DNA from: Streptosporangium sp. NBC_01495
GTDB lineage: Bacteria; Actinomycetota; Actinomycetes; Streptosporangiales; Streptosporangiaceae
Direction of reading: 5' to 3'
Length of the DNA: 64,000 nucleotides
Assembly: GCF_036250735.1 (NCBI RefSeq)
Contig: NZ_CP109430.1
Span: 9,672,001 to 9,736,000, forward strand
Under the pieces are notes generated by a model. That model was not told the DNA's origin. It worked only from the letters and a program-made list of their open reading frames with translations, and made no database searches. How positions within the stretch are numbered: position 1 is the first letter of the stretch; each line of letters opens with the position of its first letter. The position numbers were made by a program, and so were the translations under genes. Shown here one piece after another: positions 1-8,212 of this stretch.

Positions 1-171
1 GCCAGGCAGGGCCATGACCCGAGCCAGGCCGCCGGCCATGCCCAGGCCCACGGCGACCCAGGGCAGGGTCTCGGGGATGCCCGCCGCCTGGACCGCGGCG
101 GGAAGGACCACCGCGATGGCCACGAGCGCCTGAAGGACGGTGCGGATGGAGCGCTTGGTGTCGTTCGACAT
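1..171 (-). CDS. Small phage membrane protein, partial
   Basis: The gene begins with ATG at 171 and runs off the left edge, so only 57 codons are visible. The upstream sequence on the minus strand has AGGAG about seven bases before the ATG. Residues 10 to 57 are hydrophobic and Ala/Val/Leu/Gly-rich, with one or two likely membrane segments starting near VLQALVAIAVVLPAAV. It lies downstream of the endolysin in the leftward late operon, so a holin-like or other envelope role is possible. That is inferred from position, and I do not recognise a named family. Confidence 0.6.
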   Translation of the reverse strand, partial: MSNDTKRSIRTVLQALVAIAVVLPAAVQAAGIPETLPWVAVGLGMAGGLARVMALPG

Positions 172-239
172 GCTGTGACTCCTCTTGAACATGAAAAAAC
201 CGCCCTCGGATGAAGGCGGAAAAGTGAAACCGGAGCAGG

Positions 240-518
240 TCAGAGGTGGTTACCGCAGGTCTCCGGCGGCCACCAGGCGTTCCAGCCCGGCACCCGGCGG
301 GCGGTGGCCTCGTCGGCGAACACGTAGACCGAAGGGCGCCAGACGACTTGCGGGCCGTCGTGGAGCATCAGGAGGTTGACCACCCAGACGTCGTAACCAG
401 CGACGGTCGTCTGATCCCAGACGCGGGTGATGATGGCAGGCACGACATCACCGCCGTTGTGAACGCCGAGACGGCCCAGGGCGTGAACGAACCGGCCGAG
501 ACAACACAGTGCGGGCAT
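240..518 (-). CDS. Small actinophage protein (92 aa)
   Basis: This frame gives a coherent 92-residue protein starting MPALCCLGRF, with a strong GGAGGAAC ribosome-binding site just before the ATG at 518. Its pattern (VPAIITRVW, then VVNLLMLHDG, then a Trp/Pro-rich tail NAWWPPE) resembles a short beta-rich protein common near the end of actinophage structural operons, whose members also finish with a W-W-P motif. The function of that family is unknown to me. A longer ORF in the same frame extends upstream but reads as arginine-rich antisense sequence, so the short start is preferred. Confidence 0.65.
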   Translation of the reverse strand: MPALCCLGRFVHALGRLGVHNGGDVVPAIITRVWDQTTVAGYDVWVVNLLMLHDGPQVVWRPSVYVFADEATARRVPGWNAWWPPETCGNHL

Positions 519-547
519 GCCTGTTCCTCCACTTCGAGGTTTTCGCT

Positions 548-931
548 CTACGGCGCCGGGGTGATGCAGGCCAGCGTCTCGGTGGCCTTGGTCCAGGAGC
601 ACGTCCACGGCCCGGCCCCGGAGAACGTCAGCTTGAACGGAGCCGAGTCGAACCCTCGGCCAGCGGCACCGGCCGCGCCTGTGGCACCCTTCGGGCCCGC
701 GGCCACGACGGTCGACAGCGGCACCTTGACCTCGTTCGCCCGGCACTTCCCATAGGAGGACTTGGCCAGGTTCTTGGCCTCCAGCATCCGCAGGTAGCCG
801 CCGTTCGTCTTGTTCGCGCACACCCCGACCGTCTTCGGCGGGGCGGCCACCGCGGCGTACGCGCCAGCGCCAGCCGTACCGGCAACGAGCGCGACCACCA
901 AGGCGACCGCGCCGATCCTCGGAATCCTCAT
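548..931 (-). CDS. Exported phage protein with collagen-like stretch
   Basis: The protein has 127 residues and starts at ATG 931, overlapping the endolysin stop by ATGA, which implies translational coupling. It opens with an export signal (MRIPRIGAVALVVALVAGTAGAGAYA). Near the middle is a short GPKGATGAAGAAG run, and Cys residues near positions 36, 58 and 114 could form disulfides. A longer in-frame start at 982 would hide the signal peptide and is less likely. It probably acts outside the membrane or on the virion or cell surface. No defined function is known to me. Confidence 0.7.
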   Translation of the reverse strand: MRIPRIGAVALVVALVAGTAGAGAYAAVAAPPKTVGVCANKTNGGYLRMLEAKNLAKSSYGKCRANEVKVPLSTVVAAGPKGATGAAGAAGRGFDSAPFKLTFSGAGPWTCSWTKATETLACITPAP

Positions 932-1719
932 GCCTTCTTCTCCTTCTTCGCTCCGGACTCCCACACCCACGTGAGGAGCCACGTTTCCGCGCTGACCTTG
1001 CCGTTCACCGGCACGCCGACCGTCCGCTGTACCTGCTCACACGCCTTCTTGGAGGCGGGGCCGTAGCAGCCGTCAGCGACCAGGCCAGGGACGAACCGCC
1101 GCGCGGCGATCTGCCACGTCCGCACGTCCTGGCCCTCGATCAGAGGCGACACGAGGCGCAGCGTGCGACGAAACTCCGGCACTCCTCCCAGCGTCGGCAT
1201 GGGAAGCTCCGTGACCTCGGTCATCAGCCGGGCGACCTGGACGCGGAAGGTGTCCATGTTCACGCCGTGCGGGTCCGGCTTGCCGCGCTGGACCTCCTTG
1301 TGCCCGACCACCCGCGACACCGGGAGGTCGAACTCCTTGGCCAGCTCGGCGCAGAGCTTCCGGAAGGAATGAAGCTGGACACCGGGCCAGGGCTGGCGGC
1401 CGTCGTTCTCCGCCTCGATGCCGATCGACGCCGAGTTCGTGTGGTTCGCCGACGTGCTCGGGGCGTTGTGCCAGCAGAGCCCGGCCGCGACCACGAAGAT
1501 CGTCCCGTCATGCCGAAGCCAGAACTGCGAGAGCGGCCCGTCGAGCCCTGGCCGGCCGTCCCGGATCACGTGCATGTCGTCGCGCCCGGCGGTGTGATGG
1601 CACACGACGCCCCGCACCGAGGGTTGGGGGCCGTGCCCCCTCGTCTTCCAGCCCGGCACCTCCACAACCGGACACCCTGTGCGCCGGGCAACGTCGGCGA
1701 GCTGGGTTAGATAAGGCAC
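928..1719 (-). CDS. Endolysin: N-acetylmuramoyl-L-alanine amidase
   Basis: The 263-residue protein has an Amidase_2 (T7 lysozyme-like) domain at about residues 25 to 160, which cuts the amide bond between muramic acid and the stem peptide. Visible signatures are VVCHHTAG (His41/42), GIEAEND and GHKEVQRGKPDPHG (His140, Asp149), which fit the zinc-binding set of the family. Residues 195 to 255 form a peptidoglycan-binding domain (VADGCYGPASKKACEQVQ). It has no signal peptide, so a holin would be needed for release. It sits directly below a DUF2746-like membrane protein gene, as in many actinophage lysis cassettes. Confidence 0.9.
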   Translation of the reverse strand: MPYLTQLADVARRTGCPVVEVPGWKTRGHGPQPSVRGVVCHHTAGRDDMHVIRDGRPGLDGPLSQFWLRHDGTIFVVAAGLCWHNAPSTSANHTNSASIGIEAENDGRQPWPGVQLHSFRKLCAELAKEFDLPVSRVVGHKEVQRGKPDPHGVNMDTFRVQVARLMTEVTELPMPTLGGVPEFRRTLRLVSPLIEGQDVRTWQIAARRFVPGLVADGCYGPASKKACEQVQRTVGVPVNGKVSAETWLLTWVWESGAKKEKKA

Positions 1720-2064
1720 TTATTCCTCCATTTCTTGTACCTTGAAAAACGCATTTGTTCCTTCTCGTTCTTCTTTAAGGTGGGCGTCGAGTTTCGTCTC
1801 GACCCGCCGGACGGCGTCCTTGAGCGAGCTGCCGTCGTTGTGACGGACCTCGTGCTCGATGACGCCCAAGCGCTCCATCACCCCGGCTCGGGCCGGGACT
1901 CCCGGCCTGGCCACGGCGCCCTGCCAGTCGTCCAAGAAGTCGTCCATGGCCTGTCCGAGCCGCCATAGACGACGCAGGCCCCGGCCCAGCAGCGCGACTA
2001 GGCCCAACCCCCCGGCCACGATTCCGGCGACCACGAAAACGTCCAGCACGCCATTGCCCGTCAT
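1720..2064 (-). CDS. DUF2746-like phage membrane protein
   Basis: The 114-residue product has one N-terminal membrane helix (VFVVAGIVAGGLGLVALLG, about residues 9 to 27) followed by a charged, helical tail with a likely coiled coil (VRRVETKLDAHLKEEREG). This layout matches the DUF2746 family of actinophages, encoded beside endolysins and sometimes proposed as holin or spanin-like accessory proteins. It is adjacent to the endolysin with no gap. A lysis role is inferred from context and topology. Confidence 0.7.
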   Translation of the reverse strand: MTGNGVLDVFVVAGIVAGGLGLVALLGRGLRRLWRLGQAMDDFLDDWQGAVARPGVPARAGVMERLGVIEHEVRHNDGSSLKDAVRRVETKLDAHLKEEREGTNAFFKVQEMEE

Positions 2065-2083
2065 GTGTTTCCCTTCCTCCGGA

Positions 2084-4357
2084 TCAGGGGTGAAATACGA
2101 AGCCCGGAGAGGTGTGAAATGTGATCGTGTGAAGCCCGTACTCGATCGTTTCCGAGTAGCCCTCGACGAAGACGTCCACGTCGGTTGCCCTCGGCGAGCC
2201 GGACGGGAGGTTGTCGAGCCGGACGACGTCGGACAGGTCCAGCGCGAGGACCCCCGCGTACGAGGCCAGGGTGTTCGCGGCGACCGAGAACGCCACGACC
2301 CTCGGCTCAGGGTTGGCGCCGTTGATCATCCGGTAGTAGGCGTTCAGGTAGGCGTCTCGATCGGTGGCCCAGGGGAGGGTCTGGCCGCCGGTGTACCGGC
2401 CGAACGTGGCGATGCTGACCGGGTCGGCGGCCCGCTGGACGGCGCCGCCTTCCCGCTGGTTGGTGACGTCGTTGAGCATGAGCTGGTCATCGTCGGTCCA
2501 CTGGAGAGAGCCCTCCAGCACGTCCTCGTTCGTCAGGGTGAGCGCCGGGGGCTTGTCCCATCGGTGGTTGCGGCACTCGAACACGACCGCGCCGTCATCG
2601 CGCGCCGCGTAGACCAGGCCCATCTCGACACCCGCCACGTCCCGTAACGCCTGCTCGGGAGCCTTCCCCGTGGCGGTCTGCGGCGCTATCTGCGCGGTGC
2701 TGGTGCCGACAACCCGGCCGGTGAGCCCGAGCAGGCGGCACAGCCGGGCGAAACGCGCCGTGGTTGACTCGCTGCTGCCGTTCCCGGCGGTCCACACGTT
2801 CGTCCAGCTCGGCATGCTGTTCCGGTTGGCGTACCAGACGTGCGCCACGGTCCCGGCGAACAGGTCGGCGACCGTGCCGTGCATGAACCCGCCGACCGAC
2901 AGCAGGTCATAGCTGTTCGACGGCGCCGTGTTCGGGATGACGAACCCGGAACCGACCGCAGCCGCGTCGACGTGGGCGAACACCGCGCTGTCGGAGGCGC
3001 GACGTCGGATCGCCACGAAGTGCGTCGCGCCGTTCGCGACGTTCGGGGAGCCGGTCATGGTGCTGCCGCCGTCCGGCGTTCCCGCGCTGAACCAGTACGA
3101 CCGGACCCGCAGGAGCCCGGCGGCGGTCGTGCCTATGGCCGTGGCCATCTGGCCATTCGGGTAAAGCTGGTAGCCGAGCTGGAGGAATTCGCGGCCCGGC
3201 GTGGAGGTGGTGATCCAGCACGCGAGGACCCAGTTTCCGTCAGTCGGCTTGGCCAGCATGTTCGCGTGGATGCCCTTGCCGTCCGTCGACGACGCAGGCG
3301 CGAAGACCACCGCGGGGAGCCCGTCCGTTCCGGGGCCGGTCCCCTGGCCGAAGTTCACCGCGCCGCCCGTGCCGGCCACCTGGAAGACGGTCAGCTCGTT
3401 CTGTCCGTCGCCCGCCGTGTCACCGGCCGCCGACCCCGACGACTCCCCGAGCGTGTAATACGCGTCCGGTTCGAGCGCCAGCATCTCCTCTTCCAGCAGC
3501 GACCGCATCGGCGCCAGGCCGCCCAGCCGCTTGAAGGTGTCGGTCGCGGTGACGCGCGACAGCACGAGTCGGCCGCCGCCGTCGAAGGACACCGGCCACT
3601 CGTTGACCTGGCCGTGAAACCGGGGGTACACCAGCGACGTTGTGGTGCCGTACGCCGCCGCGGCGCCGCCCATGTCGACCTGGACGCAGTCGACGTAGGC
3701 GATTTGGCCCGATGTCGGCGACACGGCCGGGGCGACGCTGAGGGTGTGCGTCCTGCTGGTCGCGGTGAACGTGCAGGTGATCCGCTGCCAGGCGCCCGTC
3801 ACCGTGCTGTACGAGCCCGCGGCGAGCCCGAGGATTTCCAGCCGGACCGCCGGCGAGCCCGCGCTGACGTAGACATACGCCGACGCGGTGTAAGCCCTGC
3901 CTGGCCCCAGGTTGCCGAAGGAGGTGTGAACGCTGGGGCTGGTGCCTCCGGTGCCCCACCCGATCCGCAGGCTCGCAGTGCCACCCCCAGCGACGCCCGG
4001 AGACCAGGCCAGTTGCTGGAGAACGCTCGGCAGTACGGTGCCGGACGCGCTCCACCCCGCCGTGCCGGTCTCGAAACTGCTGTTGGCGATCAGGAACCCC
4101 GGCGCACCCACCGAGCACCGGATAGGAACGCCCTTACGTACGTTCGGGTAGTACGGCGAGCTGGCGTTCAGCGGTGTGAACCGCCGGTCGCGGTTGTCCA
4201 GGACCAGCGACATGGTGGCGGGCTTGACCTCGGACTGCTCATCGCCTCGGCCGCGCGTGATCGTGATGCGGTCGGCCACCCGCACCCACGGCGTGATGTC
4301 GGCCCAGGTGCCGGTGCCCGCGAAGTCGACTTCGACGAACGGAGTGACCTCGGCCAT
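2084..4357 (-). CDS. Minor tail protein with LamG-like domain
   Basis: The 757-residue protein follows the tape measure gene and shares one base with its stop (TGATG), as expected for a distal tail protein. The N-terminal section (EVDFAGTGTWADITPWV, then MSLVLDNRDRRFTPLNA) resembles the start of actinophage minor tail proteins. Residues about 95 to 225 form a carbohydrate-binding-like beta sandwich, and about 300 to 510 look like a concanavalin/LamG module (WVLACWITT, HFVAIRRR, FAGTVAHVWYANR). The C-terminal part resembles a baseplate-hub fold. It probably forms the tail tip or host-binding structure. Confidence 0.8.
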   Translation of the reverse strand: MAEVTPFVEVDFAGTGTWADITPWVRVADRITITRGRGDEQSEVKPATMSLVLDNRDRRFTPLNASSPYYPNVRKGVPIRCSVGAPGFLIANSSFETGTAGWSASGTVLPSVLQQLAWSPGVAGGGTASLRIGWGTGGTSPSVHTSFGNLGPGRAYTASAYVYVSAGSPAVRLEILGLAAGSYSTVTGAWQRITCTFTATSRTHTLSVAPAVSPTSGQIAYVDCVQVDMGGAAAAYGTTTSLVYPRFHGQVNEWPVSFDGGGRLVLSRVTATDTFKRLGGLAPMRSLLEEEMLALEPDAYYTLGESSGSAAGDTAGDGQNELTVFQVAGTGGAVNFGQGTGPGTDGLPAVVFAPASSTDGKGIHANMLAKPTDGNWVLACWITTSTPGREFLQLGYQLYPNGQMATAIGTTAAGLLRVRSYWFSAGTPDGGSTMTGSPNVANGATHFVAIRRRASDSAVFAHVDAAAVGSGFVIPNTAPSNSYDLLSVGGFMHGTVADLFAGTVAHVWYANRNSMPSWTNVWTAGNGSSESTTARFARLCRLLGLTGRVVGTSTAQIAPQTATGKAPEQALRDVAGVEMGLVYAARDDGAVVFECRNHRWDKPPALTLTNEDVLEGSLQWTDDDQLMLNDVTNQREGGAVQRAADPVSIATFGRYTGGQTLPWATDRDAYLNAYYRMINGANPEPRVVAFSVAANTLASYAGVLALDLSDVVRLDNLPSGSPRATDVDVFVEGYSETIEYGLHTITFHTSPGFVFHP

Positions 4358-5967
4358 CAGAACGCCAGCGCCGTGCGGCCGGTCTCACGGGCGTACTTGC
4401 GGAGCACCTTCTCGATCTCCCTTGCGGTCGCGATGGGGTCGATGGCCCCGCTGACGTTGACGTGGATCGTGGTCCCGCCCGCGCCGCCCCGAGAGAGCGG
4501 AGACACCTGGGCACCGCGCGGGAGCGACAGCAGCTCGGGGCCGCGCTCGCCGACGATGGCGGCCCCGGCCGCCGTGATGTTGCCGCCCTTGGCGAGGTAG
4601 GGGATGTTCGGGACGCCGATGGTCATCCCGCCGAAGGTGCCGACGTAGGGAATGTCCACAGCGGGGATGCTGAACGACAGCGAGTTCCAGCCCCGGATGA
4701 TCCAGTTCATCGTGGCCTTGAAGCCCTCGGCGAAGCCGTCCCACATGCCGCGCGCGGCGATGTCGATCTGTCCGGGTATACGCTGGATATCCGCTATCAG
4801 GTTGTTCCACCAGGTGGACACCGAGCGCCACATCTCTTCGGCCCCGCGCGAGACGCCCTCGAAGGCTCCCGTCACGGTGGCGCGGAGTTCTTCGCTGCTG
4901 TTCCACGCGAGCGTGAAGACCCCCACGAGGGTGCCCACGGCCAGGACCGCGAGACCGATCGGGTTGGCCAGCATGACCACGTTCATGGCGGCCTGCGCGA
5001 TGGCCCAGAGCCGCGTGATGGCCACCGCGGCGGCGATCAAGGGCACGAGCGGAACGAGAACCGGCATGAGCCCGGAGACGAGGAAGCCGATGAATTCGGC
5101 GGTCGGCGGCAAGATCGGAAAGACGGCGCCCAGGAGCCCGCCGAAGGCGCCGACCAGCGGATTCAGCTCGGTCAGGACGTCGCCGAGGATCGGCCCGAGC
5201 CGCTGGAGAACGGGGCTCAGGTGGATCGAGAGCTGACCGGCGAGGCCGACGAGCAGCGCCAGGAGCGGCCCGATGATCGGCGCGCCGAGCTGGATCAGTG
5301 ACGACATCAGCGGACCGAGCACGGTGATCAACTGACCTGCGTATACGAAAATCTGTTCGAGTTCCGGGGCGAACATCGCGGCGGTCTGGGACACCATGAT
5401 CAGCGTGCTCGCCAGGGCGGCCATGACCGGTTGCAGTCCGGACCCGAGCGCGATGATCAACGGCTGGGCTGCCGTCGAGATCGGCACGATGGCGCCGATC
5501 AGCGGTTGAAGCCCGGAGATGGCGGAGCTGGCCAAGCTCGACAGGGCAGGCGCCAAACCGGTGAACGCCGAGGTCAGCGCGCCGCCGAGCGGATCGAGCA
5601 GGGTCCGCGCTTCGGTCGCGATGCCCGTGAGGACCGGCACCAGCGGCGCCGACGCGTCCACGATCATGGCCTTCGCGTCGGTGGCCAGGTCCGTGAAAGC
5701 GGTCTTGACCTCCTCCGTGGTGGCCGCCGCCGCCACGCCGAGCCCGAGGATGCCGAGCCCGAGCGCGGCCACGCCACCGCCGAGCAGCGCGAAGGCGCCG
5801 GCCCCGGCGACGCCGAGCGCTCCGATGGCCGCAGGCATCGCCAGGACGCCAACGGACACCGCGGTCAGCGCGGTGTGCAGCCGCCGCGAAGACCGCGCGT
5901 CCGCGTCCAGGACCTTGGACAGGTTCGAGCGCCCCAGGATGGAGAACACGAGCGAGGTATCCGACAT
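4357..5967 (-). CDS. Tail tape measure protein
   Basis: The 536-residue protein has long alternating hydrophobic and small-residue helices, several potential membrane segments (residues 35 to 80 and about 290 to 350), and a Gly-rich C-terminal region (NITAAGAAIVGERGPELLSLPRGAQV) typical of tape measure proteins. It follows the frameshifted chaperone gene, the canonical position. The protein sets tail length and reaches the host membrane during DNA entry. It is short for the class. By the usual proportionality of about 1.5 angstroms per residue, a tail near 80 nm would be expected. Confidence 0.9.
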   Translation of the reverse strand: MSDTSLVFSILGRSNLSKVLDADARSSRRLHTALTAVSVGVLAMPAAIGALGVAGAGAFALLGGGVAALGLGILGLGVAAAATTEEVKTAFTDLATDAKAMIVDASAPLVPVLTGIATEARTLLDPLGGALTSAFTGLAPALSSLASSAISGLQPLIGAIVPISTAAQPLIIALGSGLQPVMAALASTLIMVSQTAAMFAPELEQIFVYAGQLITVLGPLMSSLIQLGAPIIGPLLALLVGLAGQLSIHLSPVLQRLGPILGDVLTELNPLVGAFGGLLGAVFPILPPTAEFIGFLVSGLMPVLVPLVPLIAAAVAITRLWAIAQAAMNVVMLANPIGLAVLAVGTLVGVFTLAWNSSEELRATVTGAFEGVSRGAEEMWRSVSTWWNNLIADIQRIPGQIDIAARGMWDGFAEGFKATMNWIIRGWNSLSFSIPAVDIPYVGTFGGMTIGVPNIPYLAKGGNITAAGAAIVGERGPELLSLPRGAQVSPLSRGGAGGTTIHVNVSGAIDPIATAREIEKVLRKYARETGRTALAF

Positions 5968-5996
5968 CGGGCATCACCTCGCCTCGTTTGCGCTGT

Positions 5997-6559
5997 TCAG
6001 TTGTGGTGGGTCTGCTTCGCCTGGCGGTTCATGTCGTCGATGTAGTCGCACGCCTGGAGCAGTTCATCGGCCGTCAGCAGCTCGCGCTGTTCCCACGGCC
6101 GGATGCCCAGGACCTCAGCTATGGCGAGGGAGTACCGCTCGCGGCGGTCGGCGAGAGCGCTTTTCCCTCGGGCTCGGTGGCGGCCTCGCGCGCGGTGGCC
6201 TCGGTGATCAGGGCGGCCAGCGCGGCGAGCGCCTGGTCTCGCTGGTCGGCGGGGATCTCGGCCTTCTCGACCCGGCCCCGGATGTCGGCCAGCTCGATCA
6301 CGCTGTACTCCACCAGCAGCTCCCCGGCGTAGAAGTCGGGGACGTCCTCCCAGCGCAGCGTGGGGTGGTCGACGGTCAGCAGGTGCCACAGCAGGACCCG
6401 GCGGGCGCGCATCTTCCCGGCCAGCACCGCGGCCTGCCAGGCGTCCCACGGCTCACCGGCCCGCTTCTCGATCATCTCCGCTTTGGACGCGCGGACCCGC
6501 TTCGGGTCGAACGTCCATCGCTGCTCGGTCCCGTCCTCGGGGGAGTACGTCACGAACAC
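5997..6559 (-). CDS. Tail assembly chaperone, frameshifted G-T fusion
   Basis: A -1 shift on GGA AAA at 6161..6167 joins the first 133 codons of the short chaperone to 54 codons in the next frame. The fusion tail begins SALADRRERYSLAIAEVLG and ends NRQAKQTHHN. The fusion would have 187 residues and stops 30 bases before the tape measure gene. In lambda-type siphophages the analogous gpGT fusion, made at a fixed ratio to gpG, recruits tail tube and tape measure. The coding continuation across the junction is visible. The frameshift efficiency cannot be judged from sequence. Confidence 0.85.
6119..6559 (-). CDS. Tail assembly chaperone, short product (gpG-like)
   Basis: This zero-frame product has about 146 residues and starts at GTG 6559, nine bases after AGAGG and six bases after the previous stop. 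It reads VFVTYSPEDGTEQRW and then DPKRVRASKAEMIEK, with a helical body like siphophage tail assembly chaperones that bind tape measure protein. The longer in-frame start at 6700 overlaps the previous gene and reads as antisense sequence. The slippery heptamer at 6161..6167 lies 13 codons before this stop, and a proportion of ribosomes should shift there to make the longer product listed separately. Confidence 0.85.
   Translation of the reverse strand: MFVTYSPEDGTEQRWTFDPKRVRASKAEMIEKRAGEPWDAWQAAVLAGKMRARRVLLWHLLTVDHPTLRWEDVPDFYAGELLVEYSVIELADIRGRVEKAEIPADQRDQALAALAALITEATAREAATEPEGKALSPTAASGTPSP
6161..6167 (-). promoter_or_regulatory. -1 ribosomal frameshift slippery site
   Basis: On the minus strand the sequence is G GGA AAA, a perfect X XXY YYZ heptamer in the zero frame (GAG GGA AAA GCG). 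After slippage the next codon is AGC and the new frame stays open for 54 codons. It lies between two overlapping chaperone frames immediately before the tape measure gene, the classic location. Confidence 0.85.
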
Positions 6560-6564
6560 GCTGG

Positions 6565-7059
6565 TCAGCCTCTTTTCGTGTTGTCTGCGATGCGCTGCGC
6601 GGTGTCTTCCATCGCGCCCAGGACGGACCGGCGGAACTCGTTGTGCCGCTCGGTCATCGGGTCGTCGAAGTAGCGCGGATTGCCGTACTGGACGACCCAC
6701 CGGTTACTGCCGAACACCCTGTGCCGGAACCCCTTGGGGCTGTTGAGCCGCCGCGCGGCGTGGGCGAACCCTCGAAGCCCTGGCGTCTTCCGGGCGCGCA
6801 CCCGGACACCGGCCGCGAACCCGGAGAGCTTCACCTGGGTAGTGATCTTCTTGGCGACCGCCGAGCGCAGCGGCTCGCCCTCGGAGGGCCGGCCGCCCGA
6901 GCCGATCGACATGAGCCCCGATTTGATCTCGGCGACCGCCGGGGCGATCGCCTTCTTGAGCTCGCGGATCAGGTCCCGGCGCATCGCCTTGCCGTCTTCC
7001 TCTTCTTTGAGCGCGCGGCCGAGCGCCCGGAGCGCTTCGACCCCGCGCACTTCGATCAC
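6565..7059 (-). CDS. HK97 gp10-like head-tail/tail completion protein
   Basis: The 164-residue basic protein starts at GTG 7059 and overlaps the tail-tube stop by GTGA. The N-terminal helix (VRGVEALRALGRALKEEEDGKAMRRDLIRELKKAI) and later RWVVQYGNPRYFDDPMTERHNEF match the general layout of HK97 gp10-type or minor tail proteins that complete the head-tail junction. It lies after rather than before the tube genes, which is unusual for gp10, so a related minor tail role is an alternative. Confidence 0.6.
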   Translation of the reverse strand: MIEVRGVEALRALGRALKEEEDGKAMRRDLIRELKKAIAPAVAEIKSGLMSIGSGGRPSEGEPLRSAVAKKITTQVKLSGFAAGVRVRARKTPGLRGFAHAARRLNSPKGFRHRVFGSNRWVVQYGNPRYFDDPMTERHNEFRRSVLGAMEDTAQRIADNTKRG

Positions 7060-7472
7060 GCGACCGCCCGCGCCACCGGCCCCGACGTCGGGAACGACAC
7101 GTCGACCTCGGCGAGGTCACCCACCGAGCCCGTGAGCGGCTTCCACTCCTTGACCAGGACGTTTCCCGTCCACTTCGGGTTGTTCGCGCTGACGGCGGCG
7201 TTGTCCGCTCGGACCTCGAACGCCTGTGGAACGCGCGTGAGGAACAGAGGCCACATCAGGCTGTCCACCTTGGTCGCGGCATAGTCCTGCTTGAGCGTCA
7301 GGCCAAGCGTGCCGCTGGCCAGGCCACCCAAGGACTCTTTCCAGCCAGCGCTCGCGAAGGTCGTGACGTCCTTCTCCTCGACCTCGACAGCGATCTCGAT
7401 CTTGCTGCACGAGTCGGACAGGTTGTTCCCTGCGATGCTCACGTACGACGCGAGCAGGACCATCTTTGGCAC
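7056..7472 (-). CDS. Major tail tube protein
   Basis: The 138-residue protein is beta-rich. It contains CSKIEIAVEVEEKDVTTFASAGWKESLGG and a tube-like core (GTLGLTLKQDY, then WTGNVLVKEWKPLTGSVGDLAEVDVSFPTSG). These features match small actinophage major tail proteins whose rings stack around the tape measure. It is preceded by a longer paralog (7482..8210) with a similar N-terminus and followed by the chaperone region. The TGSVGDLAEVDVSFPTSG end is typical of the conserved tube protein C-terminus, so I take this copy as the main tube subunit. Confidence 0.8.
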   Translation of the reverse strand: MPKMVLLASYVSIAGNNLSDSCSKIEIAVEVEEKDVTTFASAGWKESLGGLASGTLGLTLKQDYAATKVDSLMWPLFLTRVPQAFEVRADNAAVSANNPKWTGNVLVKEWKPLTGSVGDLAEVDVSFPTSGPVARAVA

Positions 7473-7481
7473 GTGGATCTC

Positions 7482-8210
7482 CTATGCAATGCCGACGGAG
7501 GCGACGAATAGAAATGACGGCGAGGTGCCGCTGACCAGCCACGAGAGCCGCCACCAGCTGTCTGTGATCGGACCTGGAACGCTGATCACCTGGCCGCCTG
7601 GCGACGTCGCAGAGGCGAACGTGGCGCGCGACGTCGCGGACATGTCGTCGGACTCGACACTGACCGTGAGGCTTGGCGATGCCGTGCCAGCGACCGAGAG
7701 CACGTGCAACGCGACGTACAGCCGTTGGCCAGTGGTCAGCGGCCCGAGGTTCAGCGCCGTCCCGGAGCCCGCAGCGGTGCGCGGAGTGCCCGGAGGATGC
7801 GCCACGACGCCCCGCAGAAGAGGCGAGGTCCCCGCGGCCTTGGCTTCCCATGGGGCGACCTCGCCCACCTGACCGCCGAAGGTGTACGAGGTGTTGAGCC
7901 CGTCCGTGAACCACGCCAGCTCGCCCGCGCTCGCCGACTCAGGGCAGATCGTCCACGGCGTGTGGCCACGGCCGGACAACGCCGCCCAGGCCGCATCGTC
8001 GACCTTGCCGGGGTCGCCGGCCTCCCACTGCCCTCCGCCCGTGATGGACGTGGCCGCGACCCCGCCGACGACGTCCTTCCAGCCCTGCGACCCGAAGTTC
8101 GTCGCGTCCTTCGCCTCGAACTCACTGGCCAGCTCGACCTTGTTGGACGCCCCGGTCAGGTCGGCGGCCCCGGCGAAAATCCGGGAGTTGAGCAGCACGA
8201 TCTTGCCCAT
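7482..8210 (-). CDS. Second tail-tube-like protein with extended C-terminus
   Basis: The 242-residue product begins MGKIVLLNSRIFAGAADLTG and continues NKVELASEFEAKDATNFGSQGWKDVVGG. This aligns position by position with the start of the downstream tube protein (MPKMVLLASYVSIAGNNLSD, then SKIEIAVEVEEKDVTTFASAGWKESLGG). The rest differs and ends in a beta-sandwich-like region (GTALNLGPLTTGQRLYVALHVLS) that could decorate the tail. It is probably a duplicated tail-tube gene turned into a terminal or decorated tail protein. Adjacent position and leftward orientation fit a structural role. Confidence 0.7.
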   Translation of the reverse strand: MGKIVLLNSRIFAGAADLTGASNKVELASEFEAKDATNFGSQGWKDVVGGVAATSITGGGQWEAGDPGKVDDAAWAALSGRGHTPWTICPESASAGELAWFTDGLNTSYTFGGQVGEVAPWEAKAAGTSPLLRGVVAHPPGTPRTAAGSGTALNLGPLTTGQRLYVALHVLSVAGTASPSLTVSVESDDMSATSRATFASATSPGGQVISVPGPITDSWWRLSWLVSGTSPSFLFVASVGIA

Positions 8211-8212
8211 GG

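Noticed and set aside
2840-4600. 586-codon plus-strand ORF opposite the minor tail protein
   Set aside because: It consists of Arg-rich low-complexity sequence without ribosome-binding site or domain and is antisense to a well-supported gene.
6119-6700. Long form of the tail chaperone starting at 6700
   Set aside because: The first 47 codons are antisense-like and overlap the neighbouring gene. A GTG with AGAGG at 6559 gives a normal start.
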